Positions 31,385 through 40,386 of a DNA stretch of 64,000 nt are shown here, piece by piece (the stretch's first letter is position 1; every line of letters starts with the position of its first letter). Origin of the DNA: Neisseria brasiliensis (GTDB lineage: Bacteria > Pseudomonadota > Gammaproteobacteria > Burkholderiales > Neisseriaceae); the NCBI RefSeq assembly GCF_009671065.1, contig NZ_CP046027.1:62001-126000 (forward strand), read 5' to 3'. The notes under the pieces are model-generated. The model worked only from the letters and a program-made list of their open reading frames with translations, did no database searches and was not told the origin of the DNA. Position numbers and translations under genes: made by a program.

Positions 31385-33409
31385 TCAAGATTCGTTGGTT
31401 TGCTTTAATTCCAGCGTATCCGGCAGCCATTGCGCTTCAAAGGTTTGCAAAATCTGCTGCGCGGTCGGATCGGCATCCAACAAATCCTGTGCCTGTTGCC
31501 GCCCTTCTTGCTGCAAACGCCGGCGGCGCATGGTCGGCGTTTCCCAACCTTGATCATCTTGCCACGGCTGGGTTTGCAGCTTCAGCGGCAAATTATAAGC
31601 TGCGGCCAACACGTTTTGGATTTTGTCCAAACGCTCTTTGTTGGTGGTGGCTTTGGCTTCGCTGGTGAGCGACAAGGTCATCAAATGCGTATCAGGATTG
31701 TAATTCACCCAAGCGGCATGCTGCGCCAACATTTGCGCGGCACCAAGCTTTTTCGCAAAACGCTGTACCAACAATGCCCAATTTTCCGGCTGGAAATCAG
31801 GCACGGCGATAAATTGCGGCTCGTCCTCTTCCTCATCATCAGTTTCAGCGCTTTCATCCGCAATCGGCGGCACAGGCAGCGTATCCGGTTCTACCGCAAA
31901 ATCATACGAATCTTCGCCGAAATAAGGCGGCGGCATGTCTTCTTCATCGGGTTCAGACGGCTGATAAGATTCGTCAGAGGCCGTCTGAATTTCTGCTGAG
32001 TGTTGAATCGGAATGCTTTCCGTTTCAATGTGTTGCGGCTGAGTTTCTTCTGCAACAGCAGGCAGCTCATTTGAAACAGAGGCCGTCTGAAACGGCTCGG
32101 TTTCTGCCGTTTCATTTTCCGGCTGCTCCTCCCACGGCGGAATGTCTTTTGCTTGCGGTTCTTTTTCAGACGGCATGATCGCAGCAGTTGATGCCGTCTG
32201 AATATTGGGTTGATTTTCAGACGGCGTCGGAATCGTCAGCGGCTTTTTTGCAGCGGTTTCCTTATGTTCCACTTCCTGCAATTGCGTGTGTTCAACCACA
32301 TCATTCACGCCATGCGCTTGAGCGGCCAAAGGCGCAAACGCCAGCATACGCAGCAAAGTCATCACAAATCCGGCGTATTCATCGGGTGCCAAACTCAAAT
32401 CCTGTTTGCCGTGAATCGCGCATTGGTAATACAGCTGAATCTGCTCGCCGCTCATGGCTTGGCTCAATTGCAGCAAGGCTTCGCGCTCGGGGTCGTCATT
32501 GCCCACGGCAGAGGGCACGGCCTGAATCAGCGCCAAACGTTGCAACAGCATTGCCAGTTCGCTCAATGCGCTGTCGAAACCAATTGCGCGGGCGGCCATT
32601 TCTTGCGCCTTGTTGAGCAAGGCTTGACCATCTTGATTGACTACACTTTGCAGCAATTCATACAGGTAGCGTTTATCCACCGCACCAATCATCTGGCGCA
32701 CATCGTGTTCGGCCACTTTACCCGAACCCATTGCAATCGCCTGATCAAGCAAACTCAAGGCATCGCGCATCGAGCCTGCCGCCGCCCTGCCCAGTAGTTG
32801 CAAAGCAGTGGCTTCGTAAGGAATGGTTTCACTGTCCAACACATGCGCCAAGTGGTCGGCCACTTGCTGCGTGGTCATGTTGCGCAATACAAACTGCAAG
32901 CAGCGGCTCAACACGGTAATCGGCACTTTATGCGGATCGGTAGTCGCCAAAATGAATTTCACATGCTCAGGCGGCTCTTCCAGCGTTTTCAGCATGGCGT
33001 TGAACGCGCTTTTCGACAGCATATGCACTTCATCGATAATATAAACTTTGTATTTGCCTGCAGTCGGCGCGTATTGCGCGTTTTCCAATACTTCGCGGAT
33101 ATTGTCGATACCGGTATTTGAGGCGGCATCGATTTCCAGCAAATCGACATAGCGGCCGGCATCAATTTGCGTGCAGCTTTGGCACACGCCACACGGTTCG
33201 CCGTGGTCGGCATGCTCGCAGTTGAGGCTTTTGGCCAAAATACGCGCAATAGTGGTTTTGCCGACACCGCGCGTACCGGTCAAGAGATAGGCATGGTGCA
33301 GACGGCCTTCGTCCAAAGCGTTGCGCAATGCTTTGACAACGTGTTCTTGACCGACTAAATCGGCAAATGTTTTCGGACGCCATTTACGGGCAAGCACTTG
33401 ATAAGCCAT
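31385..33409 (-). CDS. dnaX: DNA polymerase III subunits tau and gamma
   Basis: 674 residues. The clamp-loader AAA+ module has Walker A GTRGVGKTT, a four-cysteine zinc site (about residues 64-79, beginning CEHADHGEPCGVC), Walker B IDEVHMLS and the SRC motif LSRCLQF. A long acidic disordered linker (about 390-560) is followed by a C-terminal polymerase-binding domain. At codons 387-389 the frame holds GCA AAA AAG, the A-AAA-AAG slippery heptamer used in E. coli dnaX, with upstream SD-like and downstream hairpin elements. A -1 shift would end eight codons later and yield a gamma of about 397 residues. The linker is unusually rich in DUS. Confidence 0.97.
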   Translation of the reverse strand: MAYQVLARKWRPKTFADLVGQEHVVKALRNALDEGRLHHAYLLTGTRGVGKTTIARILAKSLNCEHADHGEPCGVCQSCTQIDAGRYVDLLEIDAASNTGIDNIREVLENAQYAPTAGKYKVYIIDEVHMLSKSAFNAMLKTLEEPPEHVKFILATTDPHKVPITVLSRCLQFVLRNMTTQQVADHLAHVLDSETIPYEATALQLLGRAAAGSMRDALSLLDQAIAMGSGKVAEHDVRQMIGAVDKRYLYELLQSVVNQDGQALLNKAQEMAARAIGFDSALSELAMLLQRLALIQAVPSAVGNDDPEREALLQLSQAMSGEQIQLYYQCAIHGKQDLSLAPDEYAGFVMTLLRMLAFAPLAAQAHGVNDVVEHTQLQEVEHKETAAKKPLTIPTPSENQPNIQTASTAAIMPSEKEPQAKDIPPWEEQPENETAETEPFQTASVSNELPAVAEETQPQHIETESIPIQHSAEIQTASDESYQPSEPDEEDMPPPYFGEDSYDFAVEPDTLPVPPIADESAETDDEEEDEPQFIAVPDFQPENWALLVQRFAKKLGAAQMLAQHAAWVNYNPDTHLMTLSLTSEAKATTNKERLDKIQNVLAAAYNLPLKLQTQPWQDDQGWETPTMRRRRLQQEGRQQAQDLLDADPTAQQILQTFEAQWLPDTLELKQTNES
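32193..32263 (-). promoter_or_regulatory. Predicted programmed -1 frameshift signal in dnaX
   Basis: On the coding strand, AAGGAA (32258-32263) lies 8 bases before A-AAA-AAG (32243-32249). A 10-pair hairpin of two opposed DUS cores (32193-32202 and 32216-32225) starts 17 bases after it. The -1 frame stops at TGA (32217-32219), inside the first DUS. Confidence 0.65.
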
Positions 33410-33434
33410 GTCTTTTCTCTACTTCATAATAATC

Positions 33435-33470
33435 AGGCCGCCTGAACAATCTATTCTTTCAGACGGCCTA
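33435..33470 (-). repeat. Inverted DUS pair upstream of dnaX
   Basis: AGGCCGCCTGAA (one base off consensus) and TTCAGACGGCCT, between the dnaX start and the mltB terminator. Confidence 0.5.
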
Positions 33471-33538
33471 TTGAAAGATGATGCATTTTAACATTTTTGG
33501 CGCATAAACGTGCAAATGCATTGTTTGCCGCCATAAAC

Positions 33539-33571
33539 AAAACCACTTTGTTGCGGCAACAAAGTGGTTTT
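33539..33571 (-). terminator. Perfect 15-pair intrinsic terminator of mltB
   Basis: AAAACCACTTTGTTG and CAACAAAGTGGTTTT with a 3-base loop. On the minus strand it is followed by GTTTATGG. Confidence 0.85.
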
Positions 33572-33584
33572 GGCGTAAGTGAGA

Positions 33585-34670
33585 TTACAAACCGGCAGCG
33601 CCAACGGCATTGGCAATATCGCGCACGGCGGTCACATACATGCGGCTGTTGTTGTATTTCCAAACGCTGTAGAAATTATTCAAGCCCAAATAATATTCGT
33701 ACACACCCGGGCTGGTTTCCAAACGATACAACACTGCTTTTTCATGGTCGGCTACCGGCGTTTGCGGCATCACCCCCAAGGCTTTGAAATCAGCCACGGT
33801 GCGGGTAAGCGCGGTTTTCTCATCGATAATCGCCTGCAAGTGTGGCGTGATGTTCAGGCGCACAGGCACCACCATTTTGCCGCCGGTCTGCCAGCCGTGT
33901 TGTTTCATGTAATTGGCCACCGATGCGGCCACATCGCCGATGTTGTTCCAAATATCACGGCGGCCGTCACCATCGTAATCCACCGCCCACTTGCGGAAGC
34001 TCGACGGCATAAATTGCGGCATACCCATCGCACCGGCGTAGCTGCCTTTAAAGCTGAATACATCGCGGTTTTCTTCTTTCGCCATCAGCAGTAATTCGCT
34101 CAATTCGTTTTGGAAAAACTCAGCACGGCGCGGATAATCAAACGCCAACGTGCTCAAGGCATCGGCCACACGGAAACTGCCTGTGTTGCGGCCGTAATTG
34201 GTTTCAATGCCGATAATCGCCACAATCAACTCAGCCGGTACGCCGTATTTGCGCGCCACATCGTCAATCACTGCGCGGTTGTCGGCATAGAATTGGCGGC
34301 CATTGTTGAATTTAGCCGCGCCCGAATTACCGGTGCGGAATTCATACCATGGGCGCGATGTGCCCGGGCGGTACACAATATTGATGATGTTGCCTTTGTA
34401 CACCACACCATCAAAGAAATTTTGCAATTCGGCAGCGCTCAAGCGGCCTTTAGCGGCTTCGTAACGGATAAAATTCTGCACATTCGGATTGGCATTGAAA
34501 CCGCTGCTCGCCACTGATTCGGCAGCAGCATCGAAAGTCGGACGCTTCTCGGCTTGCTTCACCGGTTTCACTGCTTGCGCATCGCGGGTGATGCTCGGCT
34601 TGTTCGATGTGCTGCACGCAGCCAATGCCGCGATAACGGCAACGGAAAGGAATACAAGAGACTTTTTCAT
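33585..34670 (-). CDS. mltB: Membrane-bound lytic murein transglycosylase B
   Basis: 361 residues. The lipoprotein signal MKKSLVFLSVAVIAALAAC places the lipidated cysteine at residue 19. The catalytic glutamate is in VAIIGIETNYGRNTG, and AGAMGMPQFMPSSF with the calcium-binding-like DYDGDGRRDIW are typical of MltB. It cleaves the MurNAc-GlcNAc bond of peptidoglycan to anhydro-muropeptides at the inner face of the outer membrane. It is monocistronic between hairpins. Confidence 0.95.
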   Translation of the reverse strand: MKKSLVFLSVAVIAALAACSTSNKPSITRDAQAVKPVKQAEKRPTFDAAAESVASSGFNANPNVQNFIRYEAAKGRLSAAELQNFFDGVVYKGNIINIVYRPGTSRPWYEFRTGNSGAAKFNNGRQFYADNRAVIDDVARKYGVPAELIVAIIGIETNYGRNTGSFRVADALSTLAFDYPRRAEFFQNELSELLLMAKEENRDVFSFKGSYAGAMGMPQFMPSSFRKWAVDYDGDGRRDIWNNIGDVAASVANYMKQHGWQTGGKMVVPVRLNITPHLQAIIDEKTALTRTVADFKALGVMPQTPVADHEKAVLYRLETSPGVYEYYLGLNNFYSVWKYNNSRMYVTAVRDIANAVGAAGL

Positions 34671-34804
34671 GGGATATCCGTAAATGTGAGAAAGGGCTTG
34701 AGTGTAACAAAATTAAGCGCTTAGATAAACCCTTTGAGATTAAACGTGGAATATTTGGATTTATCTCAGGCCATCTGAAAATAATGCCTTTATAAAACCC
34801 ATAA

Positions 34805-34837
34805 AAAAAGGCCGTCTGAATTTCAGACGGCCTTTTT
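34805..34837 (-). terminator. Inverted DUS pair, terminator of the rpsF operon
   Basis: AAAAAGGCCGTCTGAA directly abuts TTTCAGACGGCCTTTTT, with T tails in both directions. Confidence 0.8.
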
Positions 34838-34860
34838 AATCAATCACGATTCATCAATGA

Positions 34861-35313
34861 TTATTCGGCAGCAGGAACCACCACAACATTGATTTTCGCA
34901 ACAGCGTCAGTGTGCAGAGCCACTTCAACTTCGTATTCGCCAACGGCTTTCAATGGGCCTTCTGGCAAACGTACGTTGGCTTTAGCAGCTTCAACGCCTG
35001 AAGCAACGATGGCTTCAGCGATGTCGGCATTGGTTACAGAACCGAACAGACGACCGTCAACACCGGCTTTTTGAGCGATGGTAACAGTTTGACCGTCCAA
35101 TTTTTCTTGACGCGCTTTAGCATCAGCCAAGATTTCGGCTTGTTTGGCTTCCAATTCGGCACGACGTGCTTCGAATTCTTTCATGTTGGCTTCGGTAGCG
35201 CGTTTGGCTTTACCGGTTGGAATCAGGAAGTTACGGGCATAGCCGTTTTTCACGGTCACGATGTCGCCCAGATTACCCAAGCCGCCGATTTTTTCTAACA
35301 GAATAATTTGCAT
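34861..35313 (-). CDS. rplI: 50S ribosomal protein L9
   Basis: 150 residues. The N-terminal domain MQIILLEKIGGLGNLGDIVTVKNGYARNFL, the long connecting helix (residues 41-75) and the C-terminal domain are all present. It is the last gene of the rpsF-priB-rpsR-rplI operon. Confidence 0.98.
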   Translation of the reverse strand: MQIILLEKIGGLGNLGDIVTVKNGYARNFLIPTGKAKRATEANMKEFEARRAELEAKQAEILADAKARQEKLDGQTVTIAQKAGVDGRLFGSVTNADIAEAIVASGVEAAKANVRLPEGPLKAVGEYEVEVALHTDAVAKINVVVVPAAE

Positions 35314-35327
35314 GTTCTAAGCTCCAA

Positions 35328-35558
35328 TTATTTGTGTTGATCGGTGTAAGGCAACAGAGCCAGGAAACGTGCGCGTTTCACAGCAACCGCCAATTGACGT
35401 TGGTAGTGTGCTTTAGTACCGGTGATGCGGGCAGGGATGATTTTGCCGTTTTCAGAAATGAAGTCTTTCAACAAGTCAACTTGTTTGTAATCAACTTCTT
35501 GGATTTTTTCAGCCGTGAAACGGCAGAATTTTCTACGTTTGAATGATTGACGAGCCAT
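35328..35558 (-). CDS. rpsR: 30S ribosomal protein S18
   Basis: 76 residues: MARQSFKRRKFCRFTAEK, then DLLKDFISENGKIIPARITGT and the basic KRARFLALLPYTD tail. Normal length and the expected place between priB and rplI. Confidence 0.98.
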   Translation of the reverse strand: MARQSFKRRKFCRFTAEKIQEVDYKQVDLLKDFISENGKIIPARITGTKAHYQRQLAVAVKRARFLALLPYTDQHK

Positions 35559-35564
35559 TGTCGT

Positions 35565-35861
35565 TTAACCTTTATATTCTTTAATGTTCTGTATGCGGAG
35601 TATCGGTCGCGGGAAGCGTTGACTGCGTTGCGCTAAAAAGCCTTCTGCTTCAACCATCATGCCTTGCCGATACTGCCATTCTTCAGCTTGCTTACCTAAA
35701 ATCCGCGCGGGCATGTCGAATTTGACCAGACATTGTTGTCCGTTTTCTTCCTGCCATGATTCATGCTTGAGCACAATATCCAATACAGGAATGCCTGCCG
35801 GCGTGTACCTCAGCGTGCCGATTTCGGCGAGCCGGGCGGTAAGGCGGATAAGATTATTCAA
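35565..35861 (-). CDS. priB: Primosomal replication protein PriB
   Basis: 98 residues forming a single OB fold: MNNLIRLTARLAEIGTLRYT at the start and PILRIQNIKEYKG at the end. PriB binds single-stranded DNA and helps restart stalled forks with PriA. It lies two bases after rpsF and six before rpsR, as in other beta-proteobacteria. Confidence 0.93.
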   Translation of the reverse strand: MNNLIRLTARLAEIGTLRYTPAGIPVLDIVLKHESWQEENGQQCLVKFDMPARILGKQAEEWQYRQGMMVEAEGFLAQRSQRFPRPILRIQNIKEYKG

Positions 35862-35863
35862 TC

Positions 35864-36235
35864 TTATTCGGCTGCTGCAACTTCTTCAGCCGCACCGTTC
35901 AGCAAGTTTTTGGTTTTCTCGCCGCCCATCATGACAGATGGCTCGGTAACAGCGTTTTTGGTTTTGATGGTCAGATGACGCAATACAGCATCATTGAAGC
36001 GGAAAGCAGTTTCCAGCTCAGCCACAACTTCAGGTGTGGTTTCTACGTTCATCAAAACATAGTGTGCTTTGTGAATTTTGTTGATTGGGTAAGCCAATTG
36101 ACGACGACCCCAATCTTCCAAACGGTGAATGGTACCGTTGGCTTCGGTAATCATGGCTTTGTAACGTTCAACCATCGCAGGCACTTGCTCGCTTTGATCA
36201 GGATGAACGATAAACACGATCTCGTAATGACGCAT
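35864..36235 (-). CDS. rpsF: 30S ribosomal protein S6
   Basis: 123 residues: MRHYEIVFIVHPDQSEQVPAMVERY, IHRLEDWGRRQLAYPI, HYVLMNVE, and an acidic alanine-rich tail that in some species is glutamylated. It is the first gene of the operon. Confidence 0.98.
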   Translation of the reverse strand: MRHYEIVFIVHPDQSEQVPAMVERYKAMITEANGTIHRLEDWGRRQLAYPINKIHKAHYVLMNVETTPEVVAELETAFRFNDAVLRHLTIKTKNAVTEPSVMMGGEKTKNLLNGAAEEVAAAE

Positions 36236-36391
36236 GTTATCTCCTTATGGATTCATAAACAGCCTTCTACCATGCGAAAAGTAAAAGGCAAGGTTGGAAA
36301 ACGTTCGATTATAACGTTTATGGATTGAGTACACAAGCTATTGATGATTTTAAATGCTGCGTCGTGGCGGATTTGTATCATTTCAGAATGA

Positions 36392-36409
36392 TGTAACAGT
36401 TTGTAACAT
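36392..36409 (+). promoter_or_regulatory. Pho box 1 upstream of pstS
   Basis: TGTAACAGTTTGTAACAT: two TGTAACA half-sites 10 bases apart, resembling tandem PhoB repeats. Confidence 0.55.
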
Positions 36410-36419
36410 TTCCTTGAAT

Positions 36420-36437
36420 TTGTCATGAAGTTGTAAT
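36420..36437 (+). promoter_or_regulatory. Pho box 2 upstream of pstS
   Basis: TTGTCATGAAGTTGTAAT is close to the PhoB consensus CTGTCAT-N4-CTGTCAT, 28 bases from box 1, with phoB encoded downstream in the same cluster. Confidence 0.65.
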
Positions 36438-36495
36438 ACTTGCTGGATAAACTTGCCGCGTTATCCAAACAACCCTCCTAACAAGGACACCTAAA

Positions 36496-37629
36496 ATGAA
36501 AAAATCTGCTTTCGTGGTAAGTATCGCAACTGTTTTGGCATTGGCTGCTTGTGGCGGCGAATCCAAAGCACCTGAAGCACCTAAAGCCGGTGCGGCGGCA
36601 ACAACAAATGAAGCGCCTAAAGCGGCTGACGGCCAGCAGCAGCCGGTGGGCTTGGATGTGACCGGTGCCGGCGCATCATTCCCACAACCTGTTTATGTGC
36701 AATGGGCAAATGCTTTCCAACAAGCAAGCGGCAACCGCATCAACTACCAATCAATCGGTTCTTCCGGCGGTGTGAAACAAATTACCGCGAAAACCGTTGA
36801 TTTCGGCGCCAGCGACTCACCTTTGGATGCGGAAAAATTGGAACAAGAAGGTTTGGTTCAATTCCCTACCGTAATTGGCGGCGTGGTGCCTGTGGTAAAT
36901 GTTGAAGGCGTAGCAGCCGGTCAATTGAAATTAACCGGTGAATTGTTGGCCGAAATCTACTTGGGCACCATCACCAAATGGAACGACCCGAAAATCCAAG
37001 AATTAAACGCTGATGTGAAACTGCCTGACGCGAATATTACCACCGTATTCCGTTCAGACGGCTCGGGCACCAGCTTCATTTTCACCACTTACTTGAGCCA
37101 AGTATCTAGCGGCTGGAAAGACCAAGTCGGCGCGGCCAATACCGTGAAATGGCCGACGGCTGCCAGCGGCGTAGCCGGTAAAGGCAACGAAGGTGTGGCG
37201 AACTATGTATCACGCGTGGCCAACTCTATTGGTTATGTTGAGTATGCCTATGCCAAACAAAACAATATGTCGCACATCCAATTGAAAAACGCGGCCGGTA
37301 ATTTCGTGCAGCCTTCGCAAGAAACTTTCGCTGCGGCTTCTAAAGTGGATTGGAAGAGCGTAAAAGGCTTCAGCTTGGTGTTGACCAACCAGCCTGATGC
37401 CAACGCGTGGCCTTTGGCGGCGGCAACATTCATTTTGATGCACAAGAAAAATGCGGATGCGACGAAAGCAAAAGCAGCTTTGGCATTCTTTGATTGGGCC
37501 TACACCAGCGGTGACGAAGCGGCTCAAAAACTGGATTATGTGCCGTTGCCTGCCGAAGTGAAAGACTTGGTACGTCAAGAATGGGCCAACATCCAAGATG
37601 AAAACGGTCAGGCGGTTTTCACTAAATAA
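36496..37629 (+). CDS. pstS: Phosphate ABC transporter, substrate-binding lipoprotein PstS
   Basis: 377 residues. The lipoprotein signal MKKSAFVVSIATVLALAAC is followed by a low-complexity Ala/Pro/Lys linker (residues 22-50) that lets the domain reach from the membrane. GAGASFPQPVY, GSSGGVKQI and RSDGSGTSF contact phosphate. It is the first gene of the pst-pho cluster, preceded by two Pho boxes and an AAGGAC ribosome site. Confidence 0.97.
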   Translation: MKKSAFVVSIATVLALAACGGESKAPEAPKAGAAATTNEAPKAADGQQQPVGLDVTGAGASFPQPVYVQWANAFQQASGNRINYQSIGSSGGVKQITAKTVDFGASDSPLDAEKLEQEGLVQFPTVIGGVVPVVNVEGVAAGQLKLTGELLAEIYLGTITKWNDPKIQELNADVKLPDANITTVFRSDGSGTSFIFTTYLSQVSSGWKDQVGAANTVKWPTAASGVAGKGNEGVANYVSRVANSIGYVEYAYAKQNNMSHIQLKNAAGNFVQPSQETFAAASKVDWKSVKGFSLVLTNQPDANAWPLAAATFILMHKKNADATKAKAALAFFDWAYTSGDEAAQKLDYVPLPAEVKDLVRQEWANIQDENGQAVFTK

Positions 37630-37639
37630 TGTATGAATC

Positions 37640-37694
37640 AGGCCGTCTGAAAGCAAAAATGTATTCTTTAGCCAATACATTTTTTCAGACGGCC
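37640..37694 (+). terminator. Long DUS hairpin between pstS and pstC
   Basis: AGGCCGTCTGAAAGCAAAAA plus TGTATT pairs with AATACATTTTTTTCAGACGG and CCT. This intra-operon stem probably makes pstS more abundant than pstCAB. Confidence 0.7.
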
Positions 37695-37749
37695 TCTTTA
37701 CATCACACCCTGCGTATCCGGCCTCATTAAATCTATAAAAGGCACACTC

Positions 37750-38709
37750 ATGCAAACCTCTTCCGCACAGAAACTCAAACGCCAGCAGCAGCTTGATGCG
37801 CTGTTTGTCGGCTCGACGCGTTTTTTTGCCATACTGGTTTTGGCCAGTTTGGGCGGGATTCTGCTCTCGCTGATTTTGGGCGCGATGCCGAGTATTGAAA
37901 AATTCGGTTTCGGCTTTTTTACTTCTTCCAACTGGGATGCCGTGGCCAGCGAATATGGCGCACTGGCACCGATTTACGGCACGATTGTGACATCCGGCTT
38001 AGCCTTGCTGATTGCCGTACCGGTGAGCTTCGGTATTGCGGTGTTTTTGACCGAACTCTGTCCGGTTTGGCTGCGTAAGCCTTTGGGCATTTGCGTGGAA
38101 TTATTGGCCGGTATTCCTTCGATTATTTACGGTATGTGGGGTTTGTTTGTGTTTGCGCCCTTCTTTGCTGAGCACTTTCAGCCGTTTTTCATTGAATATT
38201 TCGGTGCGATTCCGGTGATTGGTTCGCTGTTTCAAGGCGCGCCGATGGGTATCGGCATTTTCACCGCTTCGCTGATTTTGGCGATTATGATTATTCCATT
38301 TATTGCTTCCGTGATGCGCGATGTGTTTGAAATCACGCCGCAGCCTTTGAAAGAAGCGGCTTACGGCTTGGGCAGCACACAATGGGAAGTCATCCGCAAC
38401 GTGGTCTTGCCTTACACCAAAGCCGGTGTTATCGGCGGCATTATTTTGGGCTTGGGTCGCGCTTTGGGCGAAACCATGGCGGTGACCTTCGTGATTGGCA
38501 ATACTTTCAACATCAGCCCGAGCCTGTTCAATTCCGGCGTATCGATTACTTCCGCACTGGCAAACGAATTTGCCGAAGCGGTTGACCCGCTGCACTTATC
38601 CTCACTGCTCTACTTGGGCTTGATTCTGTTTTTCATCACTTTTGTGGTGCTGTGTTTCGCCAAAATCTTATTGCTCAGAATGCAGCAATCTGAAGGGAAA
38701 AAATCATGA
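37750..38709 (+). CDS. pstC: Phosphate ABC transporter permease PstC
   Basis: 319 residues and six membrane helices after a cytoplasmic N-terminus. VELLAGIPSIIYGMWGL is the PstC signature and EAAYGLGSTQWEVIRNVVLP the EAA loop that docks on PstB. It overlaps pstA by four bases (ATGA). Confidence 0.97.
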   Translation: MQTSSAQKLKRQQQLDALFVGSTRFFAILVLASLGGILLSLILGAMPSIEKFGFGFFTSSNWDAVASEYGALAPIYGTIVTSGLALLIAVPVSFGIAVFLTELCPVWLRKPLGICVELLAGIPSIIYGMWGLFVFAPFFAEHFQPFFIEYFGAIPVIGSLFQGAPMGIGIFTASLILAIMIIPFIASVMRDVFEITPQPLKEAAYGLGSTQWEVIRNVVLPYTKAGVIGGIILGLGRALGETMAVTFVIGNTFNISPSLFNSGVSITSALANEFAEAVDPLHLSSLLYLGLILFFITFVVLCFAKILLLRMQQSEGKKS

Positions 38710-39548
38710 GCAACAGCATTTACCAACGCCGCTTGTGGCAAAACCGCTTTTATCTGGGCGTGGCCTACGTCACCATGGCATTCGGCTTATTTTGGCTGGC
38801 GTGGATTTTCTACACCTTATTGAGCAACGGCTTCAGCGGTTTGTCGGGCACGCTGTTTACGCTCGACACCCCGCCGCCGGGCATGGAAGGCGGTTTGCGC
38901 AACGCCATTTTGGGCAGCTTTATGATCACCTTGTTTGGCCTGTTGGTCGGCACACCCATCGGCCTGATGTGCGGCATTTATTTGGCGGAATTTGGCCAAA
39001 ACAGCAAGCTGGCACAAGCCACGCGTTTTATGAACGATATTTTGCTGTCGGCACCATCGATTGTGATCGGTTTGTTTATCTATGAATTGGTTGTTGTGAA
39101 ACAAGGCCACTTTTCCGGCTGGGCTGGCTCGTTGGCGCTGTCGTTATTGGTGATTCCGGTCGTGGTTCGCACCACCGAAAACATGCTGAAGCTGGTGCCA
39201 AACAGCCTGCGCGAAGCGGCCTTTGCACTCGGTGCGCCGAAATGGAAGCTGGTAACGATGGTGACCTTAAAATCCGCCAAAGCAGGCGTATTGACCGGCA
39301 TTATCTTGGCTTTTGCCCGCATCACCGGCGAAACCGCCCCGCTGCTGTTTACCGCAATGAACAACCAGTTTTTCAGCACCAACATGAATCAGCCGATTGC
39401 CAACTTGCCCAACGTCATCTACCAATTTGCCATGAGCCCGTATAAAGACTGGCACCAACTGGCTTGGGCTGCGGCCTTGCTGATTGCCGTAACGGTATTA
39501 GTCGCCAACATTCTGGCACGCTATTTAGGGGCGGCGAAAAAATCATAA
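38706..39548 (+). CDS. pstA: Phosphate ABC transporter permease PstA
   Basis: 280 residues and six membrane helices. LLSAPSIVIGLFIYELVV and the EAA loop REAAFALGAPKWKLVTMVTL identify PstA. It forms the channel with PstC and is translationally coupled to it. Confidence 0.97.
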   Translation: MSNSIYQRRLWQNRFYLGVAYVTMAFGLFWLAWIFYTLLSNGFSGLSGTLFTLDTPPPGMEGGLRNAILGSFMITLFGLLVGTPIGLMCGIYLAEFGQNSKLAQATRFMNDILLSAPSIVIGLFIYELVVVKQGHFSGWAGSLALSLLVIPVVVRTTENMLKLVPNSLREAAFALGAPKWKLVTMVTLKSAKAGVLTGIILAFARITGETAPLLFTAMNNQFFSTNMNQPIANLPNVIYQFAMSPYKDWHQLAWAAALLIAVTVLVANILARYLGAAKKS

Positions 39549-39603
39549 GGTCAGCCGACCGGCGATACGCCCTCCACACCATTCATCCTATTAAGGAAAC
39601 AAA

Positions 39604-40359
39604 ATGACCGCCAAAATCGTGACAAAAGATTTCAACTTCTACTATGGCTCGTTCCATGCGTTGAAAAACATCAATTTAGAAATTCCGGAAAAACAAGTCA
39701 CCGCCTTCATCGGCCCATCGGGCTGCGGCAAATCCACCCTGCTGCGCGCACTCAACCGCATGCACGACCTGTATCCGGGCAACCGCGGCGAAGGTGAAGT
39801 TTTGCTCGACGGCCGCAACATTTTCGATAAAAACGTCGATTTGAACCTGCTGCGTGCCAAAGTCGGCATGGTTTTCCAAAAGCCAACGCCGTTTCCGATG
39901 TCGATTTACGACAACATCGCTTTCGGCGTAAAACTGTATGAAAAACTCAGTCGCAGCGAATTGGACGACCGTGTAGAATGGGCATTAAACAAATCGGCTC
40001 TGTGGGGCGAAGTGAAAGACAAGCTCAAGCAAAGCGGCAATTCATTATCCGGCGGCCAGCAGCAGCGTTTGTGCATTGCCCGCGCGATTGCCACCAAGCC
40101 CGAAGTTTTGCTGCTGGATGAACCCACTTCCGCGCTCGACCCGATTTCGACCGCCTATATTGAAGAATTGGTGACCGAACTCAAACACGATTACACCATC
40201 GCCATCGTGACCCACAATATGCAGCAGGCCGCGCGTGTGTCCGACATCACGGCGTATATGTATTTGGGCGAATTGGTCGAAGTGGGCGACACCAAAACCA
40301 TCTTCACCAAGCCGAGCAAAAAAGAAACCGAAGACTATATTACCGGTAAATTCGGTTAA
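39604..40359 (+). CDS. pstB: Phosphate ABC transporter ATP-binding protein PstB
   Basis: 251 residues. Walker A GPSGCGKST, the PstB-typical VFQKPTPFPMSIYDN, signature SLSGGQQQRL and Walker B LLLDEPTSALDP are all present. It energises PstCA. phoU, which usually follows, is absent; phoB comes next after a DUS hairpin. Confidence 0.98.
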   Translation: MTAKIVTKDFNFYYGSFHALKNINLEIPEKQVTAFIGPSGCGKSTLLRALNRMHDLYPGNRGEGEVLLDGRNIFDKNVDLNLLRAKVGMVFQKPTPFPMSIYDNIAFGVKLYEKLSRSELDDRVEWALNKSALWGEVKDKLKQSGNSLSGGQQQRLCIARAIATKPEVLLLDEPTSALDPISTAYIEELVTELKHDYTIAIVTHNMQQAARVSDITAYMYLGELVEVGDTKTIFTKPSKKETEDYITGKFG

Positions 40360-40386
40360 ACTTGAATGGCTTAACGCTTTAATAAT

